Assembly: GCA_017353825.1 (NCBI GenBank)
Contig: JAFMSC010000035.1
Span: 1,230 to 18,366 of the forward strand
Direction of reading: 5' to 3'
Length of the DNA: 17,137 nucleotides
Origin: Hyphomicrobiaceae bacterium
GTDB lineage: Bacteria; Pseudomonadota; Alphaproteobacteria; Rhizobiales; Hyphomicrobiaceae
Shown here: in pieces, positions 1 through 6,848 of the stretch
How positions within the stretch are numbered: the first letter of the stretch is position 1
How the letters are laid out: each line of letters opens with the position of its first letter
The notes under the pieces: generated by a model
What the model saw: only the letters and a program-made list of their open reading frames with translations
What the model was told of the DNA's origin: nothing
Databases searched by the model: none
Program-made: the position numbers and the translations under genes

Positions 1-222
1 AGAACCGCAGCAAACCGGGATCGCGCTCCTATCATATCCGATTGCTGCGGCCGCCCTGGCGGCGCCCGAGTGGGTCGCCGCCAGCTGGCCTCAAGGGATC
101 TGGCGTCGGATCGGGGGGCGGCACGCCCCTTGCTTTGGTGCATCGTGGCTCGGTTCGTCGCCGGCCTCGGCGCCATCGTCGTCGGGCTGGTGCTCGGCGA
201 CGGCTCGCGGCACCAGGACTAG
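1..222 (+). CDS. Possible 3' end of a membrane protein (partial, uncertain)
   Basis: A plus-strand frame is open from the window edge to a TAG at 220-222. Its last 30 or so codons read ARFVAGLGAIVVGLVLGDG followed by SRHQD and stop. That is a hydrophobic, glycine-rich segment like a final transmembrane helix with a short polar tail, and nearly every third codon position there is G or C. The first 100 bases look less coding in this frame. The neighbouring frame instead gives a hydrophobic stretch (IALLSYPIAAAALAAPEW), so a frameshift is possible. The family is not recognised. It would be convergent with the aldolase gene that ends at 272. I am unsure it is a real gene. Confidence 0.3.
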   Translation, partial: RTAANRDRAPIISDCCGRPGGARVGRRQLASRDLASDRGAARPLLWCIVARFVAGLGAIVVGLVLGDGSRHQD

Positions 223-271
223 ATTGGACGGCTGCGCGCAAGCATACTGGGTCTCGCTCTAATTAGCCAAG

Positions 272-1063
272 CTAGGCCTCAGGCGCGATCCCGCGCAGGA
301 ACTGTGCCCGCTGGGTGGCGGCGTTGAGGAATAGGGAATGATCATTGGTGGCCAGCACGAAGCGGGCGCCCACGCCGATATAGCGGCGCGCCAGCTCCTC
401 GTCGTAGATGCCGCCCATGCCCAGCACCTTGCCGTGGCGGCGGCAGGCGGCGCCGACCGTCTCATAGGCTGCGCGAATGCGGTCGTGGCCGAGCTCGCCC
501 GGAATGCCCATCTCCAGGGTCAGGTCGTTGGTGCCGATCAGCAGGGCATCGATGCCGGCAATGGCGGCGATGGCCTCGGCGTTCTCGACGGCCTGTGGTG
601 TCTCGATCATCGGGATGATCAGCAGCTCGGCGTTGAGGACGGCCTGCTGCGCCGCGGCCGTGGGCGGGCGGTAGCCGAAAGCGGCATTGGAGCCGCCGGT
701 CGAACGGTGCCCCATGGGCGCGAACCGGAACGCCTCGACCAGCCGCTCAGCCTCCTCGGGCGTATCGACGTGGGGCACGACGAGGCCGAGGGCGCCGTTG
801 TCGAGCGCGCGCGTGCCTTCGTCGAGGGCGCCCGCGCAGATGCGCACGATCGGCACCACCCCGAGGCCGAGCGCGGCGATGGCGATCTGCGAGATCTCAG
901 GCGTGGAGATGGCGCCGTGCTCGGCATCGATGAACAGAAAGTCGAATCCAGCCGCCTTGGCGAGGAGCGGAACGGCCGTCCCGCGCAGGTGATGCACGCC
1001 TAGTCCGAGCGTCAGCTTCCCGCTGCGGATGCGCTGCAACCCTTCGTTTGCGAGCAGAGGCAT
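272..1063 (-). CDS. HpcH/HpaI family aldolase
   Basis: A 263-residue class II, metal-dependent aldolase of the HpcH/HpaI (2-keto-3-deoxy acid aldolase / citrate lyase beta-like) superfamily. Such enzymes cleave or form a C-C bond between pyruvate and an aldehyde in the cytoplasm. The fold signature is clear: LFIDAEHG at 43-50 carries the D-x-E-H catalytic site (H49), PIVRI holds R74, PMIET holds the metal ligand E154, and IGTNDLT holds D180. The length is normal for the family. I chose the ATG at 1063 because homology begins there (MPLLANEGL); the frame upstream runs 52 more codons with no family similarity. It lies downstream of the RidA gene on the same strand with a 152-base gap. The substrate cannot be read from sequence; 4-hydroxy-2-oxovalerate or 2-oxo-3-deoxysugar-acid chemistry are both possible. 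Confidence 0.9.
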   Translation of the reverse strand: MPLLANEGLQRIRSGKLTLGLGVHHLRGTAVPLLAKAAGFDFLFIDAEHGAISTPEISQIAIAALGLGVVPIVRICAGALDEGTRALDNGALGLVVPHVDTPEEAERLVEAFRFAPMGHRSTGGSNAAFGYRPPTAAAQQAVLNAELLIIPMIETPQAVENAEAIAAIAGIDALLIGTNDLTLEMGIPGELGHDRIRAAYETVGAACRRHGKVLGMGGIYDEELARRYIGVGARFVLATNDHSLFLNAATQRAQFLRGIAPEA

Positions 1064-1091
1064 GATGGTCCCCGTGTTTGAGTGGTTGTGG

Positions 1092-1112
1092 CTGGGCGAG
1101 GCGGCCGCCCAG
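1092..1112. terminator. Hairpin between RidA and HpaI genes (weak)
   Basis: CTGGGCG at 1092-1098 pairs perfectly with CGCCCAG at 1106-1112 across a 7-base loop. It lies after the RidA stop and 29 bases before the aldolase start on the minus strand. No T-tract follows on either strand, so it is not a classical intrinsic terminator. It could be a 3' or 5' mRNA structure. Confidence 0.25.
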
Positions 1113-1215
1113 CAAACGTAAAGCCCGCATCTGTCATCACCGGAACCTCGCCGAAGGCGAATGTCCCGGACCCCGCGCGCCGGGTCGCGGACTGTCGCCC
1201 GTGCCCGTCGGACAA

Positions 1216-1641
1216 TCAATCGATCACGGCCACGGCGTTGATCTCGATGAGGCAGCGAGGGTCGGTGGCGAGCGCGACCACCCGCACGGTCGTCGTTGCC
1301 GGCTTGGCGTCACGGAAGTACTCGGCCCAGACCCGGTTGAGGGCGTCCTGGTCGGTGAGGTCGGTGACGAAACGGTTAGCCGTCACCACGTCGGCGAAGG
1401 TGGCGCCGGCGGCCTCGAGCCCGCGCTTCAAGTTCTCCAGCGCCGCGCGCGCCTGGCCGGCCATATCGGTCGGCATGCTGTCGAACTCCTCGGCCCGGTG
1501 CGGATGGTGATGGTACACCGGCGCCGCCGTCACGCCCGCGAGGTAGACGGTGGTGCCGCCCCTCACCCTGATCGCCGGCGCATACGGCATCCACATGTCA
1601 GGCGCATTGGGCCAATCAAGGTGCTCGACGGATTTTGGCAT
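1216..1641 (-). CDS. RidA (YjgF/YER057c/UK114) family protein lacking the catalytic Arg
   Basis: A 141-residue protein of the RidA/YjgF superfamily, whose founding members deaminate reactive enamine/imine intermediates in the cytoplasm. The family pattern is visible: VYLAGVTA at 32-39, then a helix (QARAALENLKRGLEAAGATFADVV) leading to the conserved hydrophobic strand, then P-A-x-T-x-V and IEINAVAV at the end. In archetypal RidA the motif P-A-R-[ST] supplies the essential arginine. Here the motif is PATTTV at 114-119, with threonine at 116, so canonical deaminase activity is doubtful. The ATG at 1641 is preferred because homology starts at MPKSVEH; further in-frame ATGs upstream are non-homologous. 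It precedes the HpaI-type aldolase, so both may serve one catabolic route (inference). Confidence 0.85.
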   Translation of the reverse strand: MPKSVEHLDWPNAPDMWMPYAPAIRVRGGTTVYLAGVTAAPVYHHHPHRAEEFDSMPTDMAGQARAALENLKRGLEAAGATFADVVTANRFVTDLTDQDALNRVWAEYFRDAKPATTTVRVVALATDPRCLIEINAVAVID

Positions 1642-1756
1642 AAGGGCCTCGTTCGGCTGGACTGCTGATCGCATGCTACCGCAAGATTGCGACGCTCCGC
1701 ACCCGATCATCATGACGTCAACTGCCGCGGCATAATGTTCTGCGTCGTATCCGGTC

Positions 1757-2039
1757 ATGATCGCAAGCTTTCTCGACAGGGAGACTGAAACGAACTCGCA
1801 GGGGCGTCGTCTTGGGCGCTTGCCCGGAGACATTGAGGCCGTCGCCTTACGCAAGACTCGTATCCTCAACAATGCCCAGCACGGGGAGGACGTGCGCACT
1901 TCCGCCCGCCAATCGCCCGGAGGCTTTGAAGGCTGACCGCGGCGGCCGGATTCGATCCCCCATCAACGACCAGTGGCGGATCGGCTTCGTTGGGAGAGAG
2001 GGCCCTGCCCACGGCGTCGGGATCGTCGACTATCGCTGA
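1757..2039 (+). pseudogene. higB: Frameshifted HigB/RelE-type toxin remnant
   Basis: Neither frame alone makes a protein, but joined they match the HigB branch of the RelE/ParE toxin superfamily (mRNA endoribonucleases). The ATG at 1757 opens MIASFLDRETE, then DIEAVALRKTRILNNAQ and GEDVR, and this frame stops at 1934-1936. From about 1900 the +1 frame continues PPANRPEALKADRGG, INDQWRIGFV, GVGIVDYR and a TGA at 2037-2039. The family pattern is ...LRxPPxNRLEALKGDRxGxxSIRINDQWRIxF...VxIVDYH. One extra base in the ACTT at 1898-1901 explains the break. No HigA (XRE helix-turn-helix) antitoxin follows; the next 80 bases hold only a hairpin before the convergent DUF6614 gene. It is a dead, orphan toxin unless the extra base is a sequencing error. 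Family assignment rests on recalled motifs. Confidence 0.72.
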
Positions 2040-2050
2040 TCAGCTCCGCC

Positions 2051-2083
2051 GCCGGATCGCCGACGATTTCAAGGCGATCCGGC
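2051..2083. terminator. Strong 11-bp hairpin between convergent 3' ends
   Basis: GCCGGATCGCC at 2051-2061 is the exact reverse complement of GGCGATCCGGC at 2073-2083, with an 11-base loop. A second smaller inverted repeat (GGCCGC / GCGGCC, 2081-2094) abuts it. It sits just past the HigB remnant's stop and before the 3' end of the DUF6614 gene, where a bidirectional terminator would be expected. No T-run follows on either strand, so transcript stabilisation or a repeat-family origin are alternatives. Confidence 0.45.
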
Positions 2084-2121
2084 CGCGGGCGGCCTCGTCG
2101 GATCGAAACAAGGAAAAGATG

Positions 2122-2472
2122 TCAGAATTTCTCGTCGCCCGTCCTGCGGTGCGGATCCGGAAAATCGCGGTAAAGTGCCGCTCGAAAATTCTCAACGCGC
2201 GAGTTGACCGCCTGGTGGAGGCTCTCGACCGGGTCGGCGCGGGACGACACGGCTTGGAACGCACGCTCTAGCTGGTCGAGGTCTTGCGTTTCGATCGCGA
2301 TGTGGAACTCGCCCAAGCCGGCAAGCCCGAGACCCAGCTTGCGCCGCGTCAGGCGAAACCCGGCGATGTGCCCATCCGCTTTGAGCTTGCCGAGATAACG
2401 GCCGACATTCACGGCGAACTCGACGTCTCCCTGACCTGGTTTAAGGTCGCACCAGATGTGATAAATATCCAT
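2122..2472 (-). CDS. DUF6614 family protein
   Basis: A 116-residue cytoplasmic protein matching DUF6614 as I remember it: an MDIYHIWCDLKPG start, a middle GFRLTRRKLGLG, then LGEFHIAIE, the AFQAVSSRA helix and the VNSR..NFRAALYRDFPDP tail. It has no signal peptide or membrane helix. The alternation of strands and helices resembles a small ferredoxin-like (dimeric alpha/beta barrel) fold, but that is inference. Its function is unknown. It starts 31 bases after the stop of the carboxylase beta gene on the same strand and may be cotranscribed with it. Full family length, no anomalies. Confidence 0.85.
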   Translation of the reverse strand: MDIYHIWCDLKPGQGDVEFAVNVGRYLGKLKADGHIAGFRLTRRKLGLGLAGLGEFHIAIETQDLDQLERAFQAVSSRADPVESLHQAVNSRVENFRAALYRDFPDPHRRTGDEKF

Positions 2473-2503
2473 CTATCGGCCTCGCGCGTTCTATTGCATG
2501 CAG

Positions 2504-4111
2504 TCACATCCGGAACACGCCCCAGTTTGGCCCGCGGATCGGAGCATTGAGAGTGGCGGAGAGGGCGAGGCCCAGCACGCGCCGCGTCTCCTGCGGGGTG
2601 ATGATGCCGTCATCCCACAATCGTGCTGTCGCAAAATATGGGTGCCCCTCGCGCTCATACTGGTCAAGGACGGGCTGCTTGAAGGCCGCCTCCTCCTCGG
2701 CGCTCCAGGCCCTGCCCTCGGCCTCCAGGTTCTCGCGACGCACGCTGGCCAGCACGCTGGCGGCCTGGGGGCCGCCCATCACGGAGATGCGGGCGTTGGG
2801 CCACACGAACAGGAAACGGGGGGAATACGCGCGCCCGCACATGGCGTAGTTGCCGGCGCCGTAAGACCCGCCGATGATGACGGTGATCTTGGGTACCTGT
2901 GCGCAGGCCACCGCTGTCACCATCTTGGCGCCGTCCTTGGCGATGCCTCCTGCCTCGGCCGCCTTGCCCACCATGAAGCCGGTGATGTTCTGCAGAAACA
3001 GCAGCGGGATCTTCCGATGGCAGGCCAGCTCGATGAAGTGAGCGGCCTTCAGCGCCGTCTCGGAATAGAGGATGCCGTTGTTGGCGAGGATCGCTACGGG
3101 ATAGCCTTCGATGTGGGCGAAGCCCGTCACCAGGGTCTGAGCGTAGTTGGCCTTGAACTCGTCCATCTCGCTCAAATCGACCAGCCGTGCGATCACCTCG
3201 CGCGAATCGTATTGCGTCGTCAGCGAAGGCGGCACCACACCATCGATTTCAGCCCCATCGTAGGCCGGCGGCTTCGGCTGCCGCAGCGGGATCTCCACGC
3301 GCTTCACCGTGTTCAGGTTGGCGACAATGGAGCGCACGATCTCCAGGGCGTGCGCGTCGTTGAGCGCGTAGTGGTCGGCAACGCCGGAGCGGCGCGTGTG
3401 GACCTCAGCGCCACCCAGTTCCTCAGCACTCACCGTCTCGCCGGTCGCTGCCTTCACCAGGGGTGGGCCGCCCAGGAAGATGGTGCCCTGCCGGCGCACG
3501 ATCACCGACTCGTCCGACATAGCTGGCACGTAGGCGCCGCCCGCCGTGCACGAGCCCATCACGCAGGCGATCTGGGGCACGCCGAGCGCAGAGAGCGTGG
3601 CCTGGTTGTAGAAGATGCGGCCGAAGTGTTCGCGGTCCGGGAATACCTCGGTGTGGTGCGGCAAGTTCGCACCGCCGGAGTCGACAAGGTAGATGCACGG
3701 CAGCCGGTTCTCTCGCGCGATCTCCTGGGCGCGCAGGTGTTTCTTCACGGTCATAGGAAAATAGGTGCCGCCCTTGATGGTGGCGTCGTTGCATACGATC
3801 ACGCATTCTCGCCCGGAGATGCGCCCCACGCCGGTGATGAGCCCGGCGCCATGGATGTCGCCCGAGTAGAGGCCGAAGGCGGCGAGCTGCGACAGCTCCA
3901 GGAACGGTGAACCGGGATCGATGAGCCGCACTACACGCTCGCGCGGCAAGAGCTTGCCGCGCGCGGTGTGGCGCTCCTTGAGCTTCTCAGGCCCGCCGGC
4001 GGCCGCCTCGGTGCGCTTAGCGGCCAGATCCGCCACCAGCTCCCGCATGGCCGAGGCATTGGCCCTGAACTCGTCAGAGGTTGGGCTTATGAGCGACTTG
4101 ATTGTTGGCAT
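2504..4111 (-). CDS. mccB: Methylcrotonoyl-CoA carboxylase, carboxyltransferase (beta) subunit
   Basis: A 535-residue carboxyltransferase of the biotin-dependent acyl-CoA carboxylases. It moves CO2 from carboxybiotin to 3-methylcrotonyl-CoA, giving 3-methylglutaconyl-CoA in leucine catabolism. The N half carries KLKERHTARGKLLPRERV (43-60), YLVDSGGANLP (141-151) and the oxyanion/CoA site GSCTAGGAYVPAMSD (186-200). The C half carries FLQNITGFMVG (372-382), IIGGSYGAGNYAM (412-424) and the tail WDDGIITPQETRRVLGLAL (499-517) through GVFRM. The length, the HTEVFPDREHFGRIFYNQ block and the GVFRM end favour methylcrotonyl- over propionyl-CoA carboxylase. The gene (liuB in some species) starts 18 bases after the rhodanese stop, so the two look cotranscribed. 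The biotin carboxylase/BCCP alpha subunit, usually adjacent, is absent here. No strong Shine-Dalgarno precedes the ATG. Confidence 0.93.
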   Translation of the reverse strand: MPTIKSLISPTSDEFRANASAMRELVADLAAKRTEAAAGGPEKLKERHTARGKLLPRERVVRLIDPGSPFLELSQLAAFGLYSGDIHGAGLITGVGRISGRECVIVCNDATIKGGTYFPMTVKKHLRAQEIARENRLPCIYLVDSGGANLPHHTEVFPDREHFGRIFYNQATLSALGVPQIACVMGSCTAGGAYVPAMSDESVIVRRQGTIFLGGPPLVKAATGETVSAEELGGAEVHTRRSGVADHYALNDAHALEIVRSIVANLNTVKRVEIPLRQPKPPAYDGAEIDGVVPPSLTTQYDSREVIARLVDLSEMDEFKANYAQTLVTGFAHIEGYPVAILANNGILYSETALKAAHFIELACHRKIPLLFLQNITGFMVGKAAEAGGIAKDGAKMVTAVACAQVPKITVIIGGSYGAGNYAMCGRAYSPRFLFVWPNARISVMGGPQAASVLASVRRENLEAEGRAWSAEEEAAFKQPVLDQYEREGHPYFATARLWDDGIITPQETRRVLGLALSATLNAPIRGPNWGVFRM

Positions 4112-4129
4112 GATCGCTGCCGCAAGCCA

Positions 4130-4564
4130 CTACAACTTTCCCCCCTTCTGTCTCTCGCCTGGCATACGCTTGGCCGCCTCGACCGGGCCGCCCGCGTCCT
4201 TCCAGCCCCGGAAGCCCCCCAGGATGTGCGCAACAGGCTTCAGCCCCATGTCCTGAGCGGTCTTGGCGGCGAGCGCCGAGCGCAGGCCGCCGGCGCAGAA
4301 GAACACGAACGTCTTGTCCTCGCCGAACACCGGCTTGAAGTAGGGGCTGGCCGGGTCGATCCAGAACTCCAGCATCCCGCGCGGGGCGTGGAAGGCGCCC
4401 GGCACCTTGCCGTCGCGGCCGAGCTCGCGGACGTCGCGGATGTCGACCAGCACCACGTCGTCGCGGCCGACCAGCTTGACCGCCTCGGCTGCCGGGATTT
4501 CCTCGATCTCGCGCTTGGCAATCTCCACCATCGACATCGCGCTTGTGGTGATGTGTTGAGGCAC
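4130..4564 (-). CDS. Rhodanese-like domain sulfurtransferase
   Basis: A single-domain rhodanese of 144 residues, cytoplasmic. The catalytic loop CAGGLRS at 90-96 has the persulfide-forming Cys90 and the Arg expected to hold the thiol substrate. VVLVDIRDVREL (37-48), VPGAFHAPRG (54-63) and HILGGFRGWKDAGGPV (113-128) are the usual landmarks. Such proteins transfer sulfane sulfur; the acceptor is unknown. I chose the GTG at 4564 (protein start MPQHITT) because GGAGG lies six bases before it and remembered homologues begin the same way. ATGs at 4588 and 4537 are alternatives. It lies 18 bases upstream of mccB on the same strand, so an operon is likely. Its link to leucine catabolism is unproven. 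Confidence 0.88.
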   Translation of the reverse strand: MPQHITTSAMSMVEIAKREIEEIPAAEAVKLVGRDDVVLVDIRDVRELGRDGKVPGAFHAPRGMLEFWIDPASPYFKPVFGEDKTFVFFCAGGLRSALAAKTAQDMGLKPVAHILGGFRGWKDAGGPVEAAKRMPGERQKGGKL

Positions 4565-4570
4565 GGCAGT

Positions 4571-4575
4571 CCTCC
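4571..4575 (-). promoter_or_regulatory. Shine-Dalgarno deciding the rhodanese GTG start
   Basis: On the minus strand GGAGG is followed by ACTGCC and then GTG at 4564-4562, an ideal spacing. This supports GTG over the in-frame ATG at 4588, which would place the Shine-Dalgarno inside the coding region. Confidence 0.6.
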
Positions 4576-4692
4576 ATATGACCAGCATTTTGGCCGGCAG
4601 GTCACGGTTACGCCAACATGTTTACGCCGGCCGCCCTGCGTGCGCCACGTTTCGTTGGCTAAGTCGCGCAAATCAGATAGTTGGGGCCTCAA

Positions 4693-5127
4693 ATGCACAC
4701 GCGCGCCCTCATGCTTGCAACGCTCTCACTGCTCGCCGCCTGCGCGGCGGTCGTTCCCGGCTACACTCCGCCGCCGTTCAAGGAGACCAAGGTAGTCGAG
4801 CCCCTGCGGGCCGGCGACATGGACGCGGAGGAGGTCTACCACATGAGCAACCAGGAGAAGGCCACGGACTGCAAGCACCTGAAGGGCTCCATTTTGGTGA
4901 CCATCAGCAGGATGCGGCAGCAGGCGAAGGAAGTTCCAACCTCCTCGCTCGCCGTGGGCGCCAACAAGGCGGCCACCACGGTGTTGCGCGGCTCAGACCG
5001 AGGGCTCGACCGCGACGCGGAATACAAGCGCGATCGCGCCCGCATCGAGGCCTACAACCGCCATCTCGCATCGAAGAAATGTCCGACCGTAAACATCGAG
5101 AGGGAGCTGGCGCGCCCGCCGAAATGA
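4693..5127 (+). CDS. Small putative lipoprotein of unknown function
   Basis: A 144-residue protein beginning MHTRALMLATLSLLAACAAV. A short basic n-region, hydrophobic core and LAAC lipobox predict signal peptidase II cleavage and lipidation at Cys17, so it is probably a periplasm-facing lipoprotein. A proline-rich spacer (YTPPPF) follows, then a polar, mostly helical domain rich in Lys, Arg and Asp with Cys56 and Cys133, which could form a disulfide. The family is not recognised. It is transcribed divergently from the rhodanese gene across a 128-base gap and convergently with the YdcF-type gene, so it interrupts an otherwise minus-strand run. ATG 4693 is chosen over an in-frame TTG at 4681 because it gives the proper signal sequence. 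Confidence 0.75.
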   Translation: MHTRALMLATLSLLAACAAVVPGYTPPPFKETKVVEPLRAGDMDAEEVYHMSNQEKATDCKHLKGSILVTISRMRQQAKEVPTSSLAVGANKAATTVLRGSDRGLDRDAEYKRDRARIEAYNRHLASKKCPTVNIERELARPPK

Positions 5128-5138
5128 GTGCGCCAAGG

Positions 5139-5152
5139 CCGGCGAACGCCGG
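5139..5152. terminator. Short GC hairpin after the lipoprotein gene
   Basis: CCGGC-GAAC-GCCGG (the perfect palindromic arms extend to CCGGCG/CGCCGG) starts 12 bases after the lipoprotein stop, between convergent genes. No T-tract follows, so a terminator role is tentative. Confidence 0.3.
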
Positions 5153-5233
5153 ATAGAGACCCAAATTCCGTAAATCGTGAAGGCCAATCGCGAATGGTGG
5201 CAAAGCGCCAATCGCCGCTCGCAAGTTTCGCCA

Positions 5234-6031
5234 TCATGGCGCCGGCAGCAACTCCTCCGTTCGGCCCGCCAAATAGTAGATAACGAGCCCCAAGTATTCC
5301 TTCGCGATGAAGTCGATGCGCCGCAGCCCCTCGGGCATGGAGCTGTGGAAGCGCAGCGGCTGCAGCCGGCCCGGCGTGCGGTAGTCAACAGGCCACGCCT
5401 CGATGGTAAACCCAGCGCGTCGGAAGCAGCCTATGGCGCGCGGCATGTGCCAGGCTGAGGTGACGAGCAGCCAGCGCTCGCCGGGCTTGGGATTGAGAAT
5501 GCGCGCCGTGAACAGCGCGTTCTCGTAGGTGTCACGCGAGGCCGGCTCCAGCGTGATCCGCTCCCTTGGGACGCCCAGCGCCTCGAACAGGCGCGCTGCC
5601 GTCTCCGCCTCCGGCGCGCTCGCCGCAAGCACCGCCCCCGACCCGCCGGAGAAGACGAGGCGGGCCGCGGGAAGGCGACGGACCAGTGCCACCGCCTCGG
5701 TGTAGCGCTCCGCCGCCTCGTTGAGCGCTGCCAGCTGGGGGGAGCCGTCGGCATGGCCGTCCTCGGCGCCACCGAGCACGATGATGCCGGCGACGGGCAT
5801 CTCCGGGGTGAGGGCGGGGCGCGGGAACCGGGTCTCCAGCGGGCGGATCAGGACATCGCCCAGCGGCGTCAGCCCGCAGATGAGAAGTGCGAGGCTGCCG
5901 CTCCACAGGAGCTTGCGGCCCAGCCGGCACCATCGCGTGGCGGCGAGCGCGGCGCCGGCCATAACGGCGGCGATCATCAGCGAGGAGGGCTGTAGCAGGA
6001 ACCATAGGACCTTGGCCAGGAGGAAGAACAC
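5234..6031 (-). CDS. YdcF/ElyC family (DUF218) membrane protein
   Basis: A 265-residue member of the DUF218/YdcF-ElyC-SanA family. Some relatives act in envelope or undecaprenyl-linked metabolism, but biochemistry is largely unproven. Two N-terminal hydrophobic segments (about 2-31 and 41-55) anchor a soluble domain. Its motifs are IIVLGG (83-88), LVFSGGSG (125-132), SRDTYENA (165-172) and LVTSAWHMPRA (189-199), all typical of the family. The GTG at 6031 is preferred because it restores the first membrane helix (FFLLAKVLWFLLQPSS), as in relatives; the first ATG is at 5977. The GTG lies 17 bases past the stop of the nucleotidyltransferase gene, so the two are probably cotranscribed. The Shine-Dalgarno is poor, which suggests translational coupling. 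Confidence 0.85.
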   Translation of the reverse strand: MFFLLAKVLWFLLQPSSLMIAAVMAGAALAATRWCRLGRKLLWSGSLALLICGLTPLGDVLIRPLETRFPRPALTPEMPVAGIIVLGGAEDGHADGSPQLAALNEAAERYTEAVALVRRLPAARLVFSGGSGAVLAASAPEAETAARLFEALGVPRERITLEPASRDTYENALFTARILNPKPGERWLLVTSAWHMPRAIGCFRRAGFTIEAWPVDYRTPGRLQPLRFHSSMPEGLRRIDFIAKEYLGLVIYYLAGRTEELLPAP

Positions 6032-6047
6032 AACCTCGCGCGCCCCG

Positions 6048-6848
6048 CTAGGCCGCAAGGCCGATGATGCGGCGGTAGAGCCGGTCCGCTTCCCCGCGCA
6101 TATCCAGCCGCGGGGCATCGGGGAAGGCCAAGCGGTCGGGATCGAGCCGCTCCAGCTCGGCGACGGCCCAGGCGTCGATCTCAGCGATGGGCGGCCTCGT
6201 GCCAAGCCCCGGCGTCGCGCGCTTTTCGCCCAGCAGCGCCTCCACCGCCCGGCGCGGCGCCGGCGGCAGCGCGAGGCGGCACAGGAGATCGTCGATCGAC
6301 ATCGGCGGCGGGCTCTGCCGCTCGGCCACCCACGCCAGGCAGAGCAGCGGGCGCACCACGTAGAGGTACTTCTTGAGGCGGACTTCGGTCCTGCCGGCGA
6401 CCTCCGCCCTCCATTGCCCGCGCGCGATGCTCCAGTAGTGGTGCGCCAGCGCGCGCGGCGAGGCGTGAGCTTCGAACAGGGCCTTCAGCTCCGCGCGTTG
6501 CGGGCTGTCCACGTAGACCATGGGCGAGACCAGCCACTCGTAGAGCGCGGGGTTGGATCTCAAGAGCAATCGCAGCGCCTTGCGGATGTCCCAGCCGGCC
6601 AGATCGACTCGCTGCTCGTCCTCGGGGCGCTCGATGACATCGCGCGCCTCGGCCAGCGTCACATACCACTCGCGCGGGTGAGCATAGAGGAAGCGCACGT
6701 CGTAATCGCTGTCGGGCGAGGGGAAGCCCCAGGCGCGGCTGCCGGACTCGGCAGCGTAGATAATGCGCACACCCTCCTCTGCGGCCGCCGTGGCCAGCCG
6801 CGCGGCAATGTGGGCCCGCACATCGTCCGCGACGAGGACCTGGGTCAT
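6048..6848 (-). CDS. RlaP/YcgL-type DNA polymerase beta superfamily nucleotidyltransferase
   Basis: A 266-residue nucleotidyltransferase of the RlaP (PF10127, 'RNA repair pathway DNA polymerase beta') family. The active site is explicit: GSRAWGF at 36-42, then DSDYDVRF at 46-53 with the metal-binding Asp pattern. It is followed by the family-specific YVTLAEARDVIE, VDLAGWDIRKALRLLLRSNPALYEWL and the YWSIARGQWR / KKYLYVVRPLLCLAW helices. Some RlaP genes neighbour RNA ligases or RtcB; here none is present. The reaction is unknown, and transfer of a nucleotide to RNA or protein is a family-level guess. The ATG overlaps the stop of a 39-codon ORF (ATGA), and the YdcF-type gene follows by 17 bases, giving a tightly coupled block downstream of the thiolase. 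Confidence 0.85.
   Translation of the reverse strand: MTQVLVADDVRAHIAARLATAAAEEGVRIIYAAESGSRAWGFPSPDSDYDVRFLYAHPREWYVTLAEARDVIERPEDEQRVDLAGWDIRKALRLLLRSNPALYEWLVSPMVYVDSPQRAELKALFEAHASPRALAHHYWSIARGQWRAEVAGRTEVRLKKYLYVVRPLLCLAWVAERQSPPPMSIDDLLCRLALPPAPRRAVEALLGEKRATPGLGTRPPIAEIDAWAVAELERLDPDRLAFPDAPRLDMRGEADRLYRRIIGLAA

Noticed and set aside
2498..3910. 470-codon plus-strand open frame opposite mccB
   Set aside because: Antisense shadow. The minus strand encodes a full-length carboxyltransferase with all motifs, and this frame has no family similarity.
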